Below are positions 13,526 through 21,265 of a DNA stretch of 29,611 nt, piece by piece. Made by a program: the position numbers and the translations under genes. Origin of the DNA: a virus; the IMG/VR virus record IMGVR_UViG_3300029266_000804, positions 1 to 29,611 of that record. One strand, written 5' to 3'. Numbering within the stretch: the first letter of the stretch is position 1; each line of letters begins with the position of its first letter. A model generated the notes under the pieces. The model was not told the origin of the DNA. It made no database searches and saw nothing but the letters and a program-made list of their open reading frames with translations.

Positions 13526-13755
13526 GATGCATTATCCCAAAAAGTTTTACTCATTTCACCCATAGAGACTGTGGAAGTACCAGATGCTGAATTTACTGTT
13601 TTTCGAACATCTGTATATACCGAATGACCATTGGTAGTTCTAACTCCGCTAGTTTGCTTTAACCATAGTGGTCTTAATGGACTAGTAGCGCCAGGATCAG
13701 CAGGGGCGTTGTTATATTGCCAACTTGGATTGTTTGTAATAGTTACCCATGCCAT
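13522..13755 (-). CDS. Small late protein, probable virion component
   Basis: A 77-residue protein starting MAWVTITNNPSWQYNNAP and ending GEMSKTFWDNAS; rich in Thr, Ser, Asn and Trp, with a beta-structured look. I associate this sequence type with conserved small late proteins of marine T4-like phages but cannot name a function. ATG has GGAC 6 bases upstream and lies 29 bases after a T4-type late promoter. It is the first gene of the late accessory operon, followed by four genes joined by stop/start overlaps. Confidence 0.75.
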   Translation of the reverse strand: MAWVTITNNPSWQYNNAPADPGATSPLRPLWLKQTSGVRTTNGHSVYTDVRKTVNSASGTSTVSMGEMSKTFWDNAS

Positions 13756-13783
13756 GTTTTAGTCCTTTATTATTTGTTCTTAC

Positions 13784-13791
13784 TATTTATA
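13784..13791 (-). promoter_or_regulatory. T4-type late promoter
   Basis: TATAAATA on the minus strand, followed by GTAAG. This is the T4 late -10 recognised by gp55. It serves the 77-residue late gene and the operon behind it. Confidence 0.8.
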
Positions 13792-13813
13792 TGTTTAAGA
13801 ATAAAACTTTTCA

Positions 13814-14371
13814 TCACAAGTAAGGATTTATTATGGTTTCTATATTTTTAATAATTTTCTTATGTGTGGGACTTAGGTCTTTTCTGTCTTTTTTAACTGC
13901 ATCCAATGCAAGTTTGGTATCACCACCATATTTCTTTTGCCATGCTGGAGGTTGAAGCGCAATATCACCAACATTTGCAAGTCTGTCAGCAAGTTTAATG
14001 ACTAATGCCCAAGAGGTCATGTTGACCATTTTACCTTTGATATATTCGCCCTTGCCGCCTGCTGCTTCCAGATCATCTTTTTTAGTGGTCAATTGGTCAA
14101 CAAGATTGGCAACCAGACCACCAAACTGCTTAACTAAGTCTTCGTGAGTTAAATCAGTATCTTCTATAGTATCGTGCAAGTATGCTGCTTGGACTAATGC
14201 TGATAAGTTTTTAGAATTTGGTTTGAACTTAGCAACTATTTTGGCAACTTCTTTAGGATGTGCAATATACTCGCCACCGTTCTTTCTGAATACGCCCTTA
14301 TGCGCTTTTGTAGCAGTTCTTAATGCACTCAAAGCACTTTCGTTTATGGTATGTGATGTGAAACTCTGCAT
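13814..14371 (-). CDS. HD-domain (p)ppGpp hydrolase-like protein with capsid-targeting-like leader
   Basis: A 185-residue single-domain HD hydrolase of the SpoT/MESH1 type. Seen: ATKAHKGVFRKNGGEYIAHP (His24, His38), the HD pair in AAYLHDTIEDT (His66, Asp67, with the ED that follows) and VIKLADRL with Asp129. No synthetase, TGS or ACT domain is present, so it would only degrade alarmone, to GDP or GTP plus pyrophosphate. In LADRLHN-type motifs the His is replaced by Ala here. The leader MQSFTSHTINE ends in I-N-E before Ser, a gp21-type cut site. It starts directly after the regA stop and is downstream of a late promoter, which fits packaging in the virion. Confidence 0.85.
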   Translation of the reverse strand: MQSFTSHTINESALSALRTATKAHKGVFRKNGGEYIAHPKEVAKIVAKFKPNSKNLSALVQAAYLHDTIEDTDLTHEDLVKQFGGLVANLVDQLTTKKDDLEAAGGKGEYIKGKMVNMTSWALVIKLADRLANVGDIALQPPAWQKKYGGDTKLALDAVKKDRKDLSPTHKKIIKNIETIINPYL

Positions 14372-14785
14372 TTATTTTCTTCCTATGTTGTACTTAGGAC
14401 ATAATTCCCAATTTACTTTTTCTTTGAAAGGAATAATTTTGATTTGTCGCAGAGGTGCTAAATTTTGAGCAACCGATTCATTTTGTATTGAAACCAAACC
14501 CCAATCGGACATGAGTGTAGCAATAGTATTTCTACGCCCTATGTCACTTTCTTCCAAGTTGGACTTTTTACCATCTAGTAAAAATAATTCCTTAAAATGA
14601 ACTATAAAGTATCTGCCTTGCTTGTGCAAAATGTGGCACGATTGAAATAGTTTATTTTCTTTTCGACTCGATACGCCTATTCTTGTTAGTGTTTCTCTTA
14701 CCTTTAAAAAATCATCAGGTTCATTTAAGGTTACTTCCAACATATCAGTTGGTGACCAGTTAATTACATTAGTATCTTCATTCAT
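14372..14785 (-). CDS. regA: RegA translational repressor
   Basis: RegA binds ribosome-binding regions of early phage mRNAs and represses their translation. The protein aligns well with T4 RegA: DDFLKVRETLTRIGVSS, LFQSCHILHKQGRYFIVHFK, a RRNTIATLMSDWGL stretch and the C-terminal WELCPKYNIG. It has about 14 extra N-terminal residues if the ATG at 14785 is used; an ATG at 14743 would give the T4-like start, and neither has a strong ribosome site. It follows gene 62 as in T4, but also has its own late promoter, and is followed without a gap by the HD hydrolase gene. Confidence 0.96.
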   Translation of the reverse strand: MNEDTNVINWSPTDMLEVTLNEPDDFLKVRETLTRIGVSSRKENKLFQSCHILHKQGRYFIVHFKELFLLDGKKSNLEESDIGRRNTIATLMSDWGLVSIQNESVAQNLAPLRQIKIIPFKEKVNWELCPKYNIGRK

Positions 14786-14827
14786 TGTCAACTCACTTTT
14801 TTTTATTTATTCATTACATGACAATGC

Positions 14828-14835
14828 TATTTATA
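14828..14835 (-). promoter_or_regulatory. T4-type late promoter upstream of regA
   Basis: TATAAATA on the minus strand, followed by GCATT, between genes 62 and regA. It would give late transcription of regA and the HD hydrolase gene. Confidence 0.75.
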
Positions 14836-14854
14836 CTTTTGTAATTTTATAGTT

Positions 14855-15235
14855 TTATCGTTTTTTACCACCCTTGGACACCTTCATTTTTATAATATCC
14901 AAATGCTCTTTAGTTAATAGTGATAATACTTCTCTCGCACGTTGATTAGAGTATCCGTAGTAAGTCTTAATTGAATCTAATGAGTCCACTTTGTCTGCTT
15001 TTGTCCACTTGGAAAACCGCTTGCGTTTTCTGACGATATTTCGCATGAAATCGAATTGCAATCTATTATCAATCTGATGGTGAATATTCATCTCATTTGC
15101 TGCCAAGGCAGTGTCATTGAAATACGACAAGGTTCTATTGATCATGAAACCTTTATATTCTTTTTCAGTGATGTCATCAACCATGATATCGTTCTTATCA
15201 TGGTTGATTGATTTTAAATAATCAAAATGATTCAT
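14855..15235 (-). CDS. 62: Clamp-loader small subunit gp62
   Basis: Partner of gp44 in the clamp loader that places gp45 on DNA. The 126-residue protein has the features of marine T4-like gp62: NHFDYLKSINHDKNDIMVDD, FMINRTLSYFNDTALAANEM, RKRKRFSKWTK and a basic C-terminus. It is shorter than T4 gp62 (187 residues), as I recall for marine T4-like phages. Start: ATG at 15235, which overlaps the dexA stop (ATGA); a longer frame into dexA is rejected. Its position between 44/dexA and regA supports the call. Confidence 0.88.
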   Translation of the reverse strand: MNHFDYLKSINHDKNDIMVDDITEKEYKGFMINRTLSYFNDTALAANEMNIHHQIDNRLQFDFMRNIVRKRKRFSKWTKADKVDSLDSIKTYYGYSNQRAREVLSLLTKEHLDIIKMKVSKGGKKR

Positions 15236-15828
15236 AGGTTTTGAATTACGGTTTGCATCCGCATCACATCCATTACGCAATCATGTCGCGCATCATGCTT
15301 GAAGAACTTTTCAGCGCAACCGTCAGGAATATAATCATTTTTTACGTCAGAACCCCAAAGTAGACCATCAAGGAATGATCTGGTATCCCTCACCATCCAA
15401 AATGGATAAGGAACTTTCTTACCAGTGTCATTCAAAATTCCTTCAAAGAAAGGTACATCAAAAGTATTGCCGCGAGTGAACACAGTTTTAAGATTATTGA
15501 TATTCACATTTTGAACAAAAAAGTTATAGGTTTCACTAATATCTTTATCGTTTTCAGATGGTGTCATTACAGCGGTTGTGGTTTTTTTATCTTGAGAGTT
15601 CCACCAAGCAAGAGTAGATTTTGAAATCTTACGATCATAAACTTCTACTTGCTTTTTAACATCATATTTTATAACGACACTCTCAGAAAGCAGTTCTTCG
15701 TAAGTATATGGATTATTAGTGAATCTTGTTGTAGAAAATGTGAGTAATCCTAAAGATAACACCACACCTCTATTCACATCGACAGAAAGTGTTTCAAAGT
15801 CGTACACTACACATTCATTAGCACTCAT
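15232..15828 (-). CDS. dexA: DexA-like 3'-5' exonuclease
   Basis: A DnaQ-fold (DEDDh) exonuclease of 198 residues, similar to T4 exonuclease A. Seen: Exo I VYDFETLS (Asp10, Glu12), KSTLAWWNSQ as in T4 DexA, Exo II TRGNTFDVPFF and Exo III HDARHDCVMDVMRM with the His and Asp of the DEDDh active site. It sits between genes 44 and 62, whereas in T4 dexA is elsewhere, and overlaps both neighbours by four bases. It may degrade host DNA or help in repair. Confidence 0.93.
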   Translation of the reverse strand: MSANECVVYDFETLSVDVNRGVVLSLGLLTFSTTRFTNNPYTYEELLSESVVIKYDVKKQVEVYDRKISKSTLAWWNSQDKKTTTAVMTPSENDKDISETYNFFVQNVNINNLKTVFTRGNTFDVPFFEGILNDTGKKVPYPFWMVRDTRSFLDGLLWGSDVKNDYIPDGCAEKFFKHDARHDCVMDVMRMQTVIQNL

Positions 15829-16790
15829 TCCATAAACTCCACATTCGCCATTATTTCAGTTAGACATGCCACAGTATTGATTTCTAAATCTGCTACAAAA
15901 GCATTTTTGTATTGGTACTCCGCAAGAATTAACACAACTTGAGGAATAGCATGAGGTTTGATATGATTTGACATTTTATCATAGATACCTCTGAAGATAG
16001 TAGAACTATCTGTATCAATATTATTGACTACCCAAGAACGCATCTTCTTAAAGTCTTTGTTTTTGATGTGCTTTAGGAGAGAGTCGATTTCATTATTACC
16101 AGCGTTAGTAAAACCACTGCCACTAAGAACGCCACCCACAGATCGTCGTTGTGCTTCATTTAAAACCCTTCTCCAATCAGGAGCGTGTTTCATAATAATA
16201 TTAACAAGGTCTTGATCTTCAAATTTAATATTCTCTTGTTCAAGAATATTTCTGGCATGTTTTAAAAAATCTCCGCAAAGACCTGCCATTTCTTTTTTTG
16301 TTGTGTTAAATTCATAAACCCCACATCTGGAATGCAGTGGTTCGATAATCCTATTCTTGAAATTACATGTCATTATGAAACGACAGTTATTACTAAATTC
16401 TTCTATGAATCCACGCAAAGCAGGTTGAGTTGACTGAGGATTAAGATAATCTGCCTCATCCAAAATTACAACCTTGTAACCGCCTTGTAGGGATACTGTA
16501 GAAGCAAACTGTTTAATCTTTCCACGTAGGGTGTCAATATTTCCATCTTCAGAACCATTAACTAAGATATAATCTAACCCTAACGTATTACATAACGCTT
16601 TTGCAACAGTAGTTTTGCCAAGACCAGCAGTTCCCGTGAATAGCATATTAGGGATTTCGCCCGTCTCGACAATTTTTTCTAGATTAATTTTTAATTCTTT
16701 TGGTAGGATAGTTCTTTCAATATTCTGTGGGCGGTACTTCTCCACCCACAGAAATTCATTTGTATTACCGAATTCAGTCGGAGTATTCAT
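15825..16790 (-). CDS. 44: Clamp-loader ATPase gp44
   Basis: The AAA+ large subunit of the clamp loader, 321 residues (T4 gp44 has 319). Seen: Walker A GTAGLGKTT at 53-61, Walker B DEAD at 111-114, the sensor region IMTCNFKNRI and the SRC arginine finger at 154-156. It acts with gp62 to open and load the gp45 clamp. The stop overlaps the dexA ATG. Confidence 0.97.
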   Translation of the reverse strand: MNTPTEFGNTNEFLWVEKYRPQNIERTILPKELKINLEKIVETGEIPNMLFTGTAGLGKTTVAKALCNTLGLDYILVNGSEDGNIDTLRGKIKQFASTVSLQGGYKVVILDEADYLNPQSTQPALRGFIEEFSNNCRFIMTCNFKNRIIEPLHSRCGVYEFNTTKKEMAGLCGDFLKHARNILEQENIKFEDQDLVNIIMKHAPDWRRVLNEAQRRSVGGVLSGSGFTNAGNNEIDSLLKHIKNKDFKKMRSWVVNNIDTDSSTIFRGIYDKMSNHIKPHAIPQVVLILAEYQYKNAFVADLEINTVACLTEIMANVEFME

Positions 16791-16813
16791 TATATAAATC
16801 TATCCTTTAATAT

Positions 16814-17026
16814 CTATTCTTCTGCTTGATCTTGCTTAAAAGTCTCTACAATTTGTACACCTTGTGTACACTGATCTCGCAATTGCCCGATTGTCGATAG
16901 TTCTTCACCACGAAAACCACCACGCTGCGTTACAGTATCAATTACCGCAATAGCACTTCGTGAAATTTGGTTCATGAGGTCGTATGCTTTTTTGTGGTCT
17001 TTACTTAGGTCTTTATCATCTGACAT
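16814..17026 (-). CDS. Small conserved protein between genes 45 and 44
   Basis: A 70-residue acidic, helical protein, starting MSDDKDLSKDHKKAYDLMNQ and ending FKQDQAEE. Function unknown. It lies 6 bases after gene 45 and 23 bases before gene 44, inside the replisome operon. In T4 the RNA polymerase-binding protein gene rpbA lies near gene 45, but on the other side of it, and I see no similarity. Confidence 0.75.
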   Translation of the reverse strand: MSDDKDLSKDHKKAYDLMNQISRSAIAVIDTVTQRGGFRGEELSTIGQLRDQCTQGVQIVETFKQDQAEE

Positions 17027-17032
17027 TTTTAA

Positions 17033-17719
17033 TTATTCTCCATAGGTTGATGTTTTTTCAAGTGCAATCCAATATTGCAACTTAGATTCTGTATTAGTTA
17101 GTTTCGAAATTAGTTTAGATGAAATCTCCACATCATAGTTACCAGTTAGAATCTTCAAGTTGTTAATGTTATACACGAACTTATATTTGTTTACATTTTC
17201 TTCAACTGGAATGTCAATAGAAAAGGTATTCGCTGTAGAATTGTCGGTTGTCGTAACAGTCAACTTTGCAAGACCGTCATCATCACTTGATTCAATAATC
17301 AATTCCGAATGACCTAACGCAGATGCCGCACGTTTTAGTTTATTTAACGTATCAATATCTAGGCGAAATTTAACGTCACCTTCTGGCATTTTAACATCTT
17401 TTGAGGATGTAGTCAACATATCTGGATCAGAGAAAAAATACTTAATGTTTGATCTTCCAGTAGAATCTCCAATAGTCACATAATCACCTGAGAAGTCCAA
17501 TACTGGTGTATCGACTAGACCAAGGACACCAAGAAATTCACTTAGATCGTAGATGCCAAAGCGTTGAGGAAACGTCTGTTCAACTTCTGCCTTCGCCAAG
17601 ATGTTTTTTGCTTCTGAGATTGTACGAATACTACTGCCCTCGTCAATAACAATATTAGAATTAATAGATGCGAAGTTCTTCAAAATTTGAATTGTAGAAT
17701 CGCTAATCACTTCTCTCAT
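17033..17719 (-). CDS. 45: Sliding clamp gp45
   Basis: The trimeric DNA sliding clamp that holds polymerase gp43 on DNA and activates late transcription with gp55. It is 228 residues, the same as T4 gp45. Visible features are QRFGIYDLSEFLGVLGLV, the PEGDVKFRLD domain joint and the C-terminal LQYWIALEKTSTYGE. ATG has GGAG 8 bases upstream and its own sigma70-type promoter in the 63-base gap after gene 46. Confidence 0.96.
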   Translation of the reverse strand: MREVISDSTIQILKNFASINSNIVIDEGSSIRTISEAKNILAKAEVEQTFPQRFGIYDLSEFLGVLGLVDTPVLDFSGDYVTIGDSTGRSNIKYFFSDPDMLTTSSKDVKMPEGDVKFRLDIDTLNKLKRAASALGHSELIIESSDDDGLAKLTVTTTDNSTANTFSIDIPVEENVNKYKFVYNINNLKILTGNYDVEISSKLISKLTNTESKLQYWIALEKTSTYGE

Positions 17720-17748
17720 AATTTAGTCTCCATTGTTTCATTTCTATA

Positions 17749-17777
17749 AGTATAACACATAACAAATCAATCGTCAA
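17749..17777 (-). promoter_or_regulatory. Sigma70-type promoter for gene 45
   Basis: Minus-strand TTGACG (17772-17777), 17-base spacer, TATACT (17749-17754) preceded by TGT (extended -10). The ATG of gene 45 is 30 bases downstream. Confidence 0.8.
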
Positions 17778-17782
17778 GTACA

Positions 17783-19498
17783 TTATTTCATTCTGCTAAA
17801 GTTTTTCTCTTTGTAAAACTCTAACTTATTTTCAAACTTCCCGTCAAGAATCTCTCCTTTATGAGAAATGACGAATACATTGGTATCATCACCAAGAGTA
17901 TACAGTATCTTCATAAGATTGTCAACACCATCATGATCAAGAGAAGAGTCAAAAGTTTCGTCTAGGATCAAGAGATTTGTGGCAACAGAATTTTTCATCT
18001 TAGCAATCATTCTCCAAGTAAACAAAAGTGCTAGATCAATACGCTGCTTTTCACCTTCACTAAATGAAGCATATGAAAAAGCATCACGGTGGCGTGACCT
18101 AATAGTTTCTTGAAACGCCTCATCCAAATCGAAATGAACAAAGAAGTCTAAGGTTTGTAAATATTTGTTCACCAAATTATTGATTACAGGTAAATACTGT
18201 TTGATCACTTTAGTTTTAATACCAGTGTCTTTAAGCATCTCTGCCATCACATTGTTATATGTGTACTCTTCATTTGATGCATATCTTTCATTATTTAAAT
18301 CTTCTCTGGCATCGTTTAATGTTTGCAATTCTGCATTTGCTTTTGATAGGTCACCAGTTTTTCCGCTAAGAGCATTTAACTCATCTCTATAGAGTTGTAT
18401 AAGTTTCTGCAACCGTAAGATAGTATTACTATTAGAAGATATAGTAGACAAGTTCGATCTGATTTTCTCTGCCAAATCAGTGTACCGCTCAATAGTCTGT
18501 TCCACAATAGATGACTCATTAAGTCCATGATCCATTGCTTTTTGAAACTCTTTTGCTTTTGACTTTGCAGATTTTAGATTCTCTGATCTAACACTCTCAT
18601 CAATATCTTGGGTACAAGTTGGGCATGTTTCGTTTTCTTCATAGAACTTAGATTCTTTGACCAAGATTTTGATTTTGGTTTGGAACTTTGCTTGGTATTG
18701 TAGTAGTGCTTGTTTTTTATCGTTGGCGCGGTCTAATTCTTCCCTCATGGTTTTCTGATTTTCATCTACAAATTTTTGACATGTTTCATTGTCAGTTTCT
18801 AATTCTGTACGCTCAGATTCTAGGTTAGATATGTCTATATTCTTTTTCTCAATAAACTCAGCATTTAATGTGCTAATATCATTAATATACTTTTGCTGAG
18901 TTTTTATTTGATTTTTATTTAAATCTATGCTATATTTTATGTCTTTCAACTTCTCTCTGAGCATAGAGGTCTTCTCTTTAAGAATAATATTCATCTTAGA
19001 AAAGACGTTGATATCCAATAAATCTTCGATAACATCACGCCTGTGCTGTGCAGGCAACTGCATAAATGGAATGAACGAACTGCTACCTAAGACCACAATC
19101 TGATGAAAAGATTTGTGGTTTAATTTTAAGATATTTTGTTCTAATATTTTTTGATATTCTTTGGCGTGTGACGATTGATCAATCATATTACCATTCGTCC
19201 AAATCTCAAAGATATTTGGTTTTATGCCACGAACAATTTTAAAATCTTTTTGACCTATACTAAACTCGACTTCAACTAGACAATCTTTATTATTAATAGT
19301 ATTGACTAATTGAGGTTTATTGATACCACGGTGAGGTTTTCCAAAGAGACCAAATGAAATAGCGTCCAGTAGCGTTGATTTACCTGCACCATTAGAACCC
19401 ACAATGAGTGTGGATTTAGATTTATTTAGATTTATTTCAGTCCAATTATTTCCAGTTGATAGGAAATTTTTATATCTTAGCGATTTAAATACTATCAT
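17783..19498 (-). CDS. 46: Recombination nuclease subunit gp46 (Rad50-like)
   Basis: The SMC-like ATPase of the gp46/gp47 complex, which processes DNA ends for recombination-dependent replication. It has 571 residues (T4: 560). Seen: Walker A GSNGAGKS at 34-41, long coiled coils around a zinc-hook CPTC at 292-295, ABC signature FSEGEKQR at 479-486 and Walker B LLILDE at 509-514. The ATG overlaps the gene 47 stop. Confidence 0.97.
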   Translation of the reverse strand: MIVFKSLRYKNFLSTGNNWTEINLNKSKSTLIVGSNGAGKSTLLDAISFGLFGKPHRGINKPQLVNTINNKDCLVEVEFSIGQKDFKIVRGIKPNIFEIWTNGNMIDQSSHAKEYQKILEQNILKLNHKSFHQIVVLGSSSFIPFMQLPAQHRRDVIEDLLDINVFSKMNIILKEKTSMLREKLKDIKYSIDLNKNQIKTQQKYINDISTLNAEFIEKKNIDISNLESERTELETDNETCQKFVDENQKTMREELDRANDKKQALLQYQAKFQTKIKILVKESKFYEENETCPTCTQDIDESVRSENLKSAKSKAKEFQKAMDHGLNESSIVEQTIERYTDLAEKIRSNLSTISSNSNTILRLQKLIQLYRDELNALSGKTGDLSKANAELQTLNDAREDLNNERYASNEEYTYNNVMAEMLKDTGIKTKVIKQYLPVINNLVNKYLQTLDFFVHFDLDEAFQETIRSRHRDAFSYASFSEGEKQRIDLALLFTWRMIAKMKNSVATNLLILDETFDSSLDHDGVDNLMKILYTLGDDTNVFVISHKGEILDGKFENKLEFYKEKNFSRMK

Positions 19499-20556
19499 GC
19501 TATCTCAAGTGCTTGTGCTTCAGTCAACAAATTTCTCATTTCAATTTTAATTCTAGACTTATCTAATTCAGTTTCTACATTATCTACATAACTGTCAAGA
19601 AGGGTTGTAGTATCCTCTACAGACACGCCTTCATCCCCAACTCTGTCGCCAATAAATTCATCAAAATTCTCAGCAATTTTTAGTTCATGTATTTTCTTAC
19701 TATGTATTCTATCACATAATTTGTCGAATGTAAAGGGGTCAGATTTATTTACTACAACTAATTTAACAAACTTATCATCTAAATGTTCTACGTTGTAATT
19801 ATTATAATCGGTCTTCGTATCATCATATGTTATCTTTTCAAATAATGTGAATGGATTACGAATTGCCTCTAGTTCACGAGTCTCTGTGTCCAAAATATGA
19901 AAATGTTTTGGATCATGGGCATCAGACCAGAAAAACTCCATCTGTGTACCAAGATAAAGTATATTATCTTTCTGTGATTTGGTATGATAATGTCCAGATA
20001 ATACCATTTCAAATCTAGAAAATGCTTCTTTATCCATACCATGTTTATTCTGAATCCCTCGCATCATATCAAAACCTGATAATTCTAAATGCCCAGCAAG
20101 AAATGACGCTTTGCAATTTTTTACGAAATTCATAGATTCTTCTTGGTTCTCTGAGGTAATCCAAGGAAGCAGCGCAATATCAAGACCACCATAGTTCATC
20201 ACTGTGGGTTTCATAACGATATGAATCTCATTCATATAATGCCCAAGTAATTCTTTAAGTGAGTTTAAATCATTCGTGTTTTTGAAATAAGTGTCGTGAT
20301 TGCCAGGAATAATATCCATAGACATTCCACGTTCTCGCATAGGATTTAAAAAACTGTGGCGATTGTGAGTTAGTGCTTTGAAATTGATAAACTTACGATG
20401 GTCGTAATAATCTCCCAGATGCAATATCTGCTTTATGTTGTGTTCATCGCAATATGGAAAAAGAACTTCTCTATAAAATTTTGCAGCATTTTCTAAAAAA
20501 ATATCAGACGCATTTCTGATACCTGTGTGTGTATCATTTAGTATTAGTAACTTCAT
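19495..20556 (-). CDS. 47: Recombination nuclease subunit gp47 (Mre11-like)
   Basis: The metallophosphoesterase nuclease partner of gp46, 353 residues (T4: 339). Seen: NDTH (Asp8, His10), HLGDYYDH (Asp49), GNHD (Asn86, His87, Asp88), AGHLE (His156) and SGHYH (His189, His191): the complete two-metal site. It overlaps genes 55 and 46 by four bases each. Confidence 0.97.
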   Translation of the reverse strand: MKLLILNDTHTGIRNASDIFLENAAKFYREVLFPYCDEHNIKQILHLGDYYDHRKFINFKALTHNRHSFLNPMRERGMSMDIIPGNHDTYFKNTNDLNSLKELLGHYMNEIHIVMKPTVMNYGGLDIALLPWITSENQEESMNFVKNCKASFLAGHLELSGFDMMRGIQNKHGMDKEAFSRFEMVLSGHYHTKSQKDNILYLGTQMEFFWSDAHDPKHFHILDTETRELEAIRNPFTLFEKITYDDTKTDYNNYNVEHLDDKFVKLVVVNKSDPFTFDKLCDRIHSKKIHELKIAENFDEFIGDRVGDEGVSVEDTTTLLDSYVDNVETELDKSRIKIEMRNLLTEAQALEIA

Positions 20557-21149
20557 TCTAAAAAGTCTTTCAAATCGGAATCGACATTAACTGTTCGTTT
20601 TTTTCTTTGCTGTTTTTCTACCTTTCCAAATTCTTTTATTTCGGTGTCATACTCTTTTACTTTATCAATCCTATCTTTGAGTACATCAATAAAGTGTGTA
20701 GCAACTCCTGTGGCAGCAGCACCAGTTTCACTCACTAAAAATGCTTCTACGCCAGATTGGGACATAAATCTTTCTTTGATATCTTGTTGTTTCTTTTCTT
20801 TAGCAATTCGTCTTAGAAAAGCATACCAAATAATCTGAGTAAAATATGCGAAAGCGTTTGGTTTACCACTTCTAGTGGCAGCATTAATGTTATAGTTTTC
20901 TACTGCCTTGAGACAGTTCTCAACTGCATCCATAACCATTTCTTCACGGTAAGTGTATCTAATAAAGTTAGATTTATGGGAAAGATTCTCAGCGATTTTT
21001 AGAAAACAGAGCGCGAGATAATTTGGAACTACAGGCAATTCTTTGTCATTATCTCTTGCTTCATTTATAGTTACAACATATTCTACTATATTTGCGGAAA
21101 ATTCTTTGTTATCTACATAGTGCGTACTTTTTGATCGTGCTTTCGCCAT
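20553..21149 (-). CDS. 55: Late-transcription sigma factor gp55
   Basis: The phage sigma factor that directs host RNA polymerase to TATAAATA late promoters, 198 residues (T4: 185). Seen: the sigma core region YREEMVMDAVENCLKAVENY followed by NAFAYFTQIIWYAFLRRIAKE, and the C-terminal SDLKDFLE, which matches the T4 gp55 clamp-binding tail. ATG has AAGGAG 7 bases upstream and its own sigma70-type promoter. The late promoters found in this window are its expected targets. Confidence 0.95.
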   Translation of the reverse strand: MAKARSKSTHYVDNKEFSANIVEYVVTINEARDNDKELPVVPNYLALCFLKIAENLSHKSNFIRYTYREEMVMDAVENCLKAVENYNINAATRSGKPNAFAYFTQIIWYAFLRRIAKEKKQQDIKERFMSQSGVEAFLVSETGAAATGVATHFIDVLKDRIDKVKEYDTEIKEFGKVEKQQRKKRTVNVDSDLKDFLE

Positions 21150-21175
21150 TCAATTCACTCCTTAATATTTCTACC

Positions 21176-21204
21176 ATTCTACCACAGATAGACGGTAATG
21201 TAAA
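21176..21204 (-). promoter_or_regulatory. Sigma70-type promoter for gene 55
   Basis: Minus-strand TTTACA (21199-21204), 17-base spacer, TAGAAT (21176-21181) preceded by TGG (extended -10). Gene 55 starts 27 bases downstream. Confidence 0.7.
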
Positions 21205-21236
21205 GCATAATTAATTTATTTATTTTATTTTAGGGG

Positions 21237-21265
21237 TTGACAGAATTGTCTATTGGGTGTATAAT
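21237..21265 (+). promoter_or_regulatory. Perfect-consensus sigma70 promoter on the opposite strand
   Basis: Plus-strand TTGACA (21237-21242), exactly 17 bases, TATAAT (21260-21265). It points rightward, against every gene in the window, and would transcribe antisense into the small conserved gene and uvsW. An AT-only-like tract (21207-21231) lies behind it. A short dyad GACA-GAAT-TGTC overlaps the -35. AAGGAG follows the -10 directly. Confidence 0.75.

Noticed and set aside
15236-15280. Longer N-terminus for gp62
   Set aside because: The extension is the dexA C-terminus read in another frame; ATGA overlap at 15235 is the natural start.
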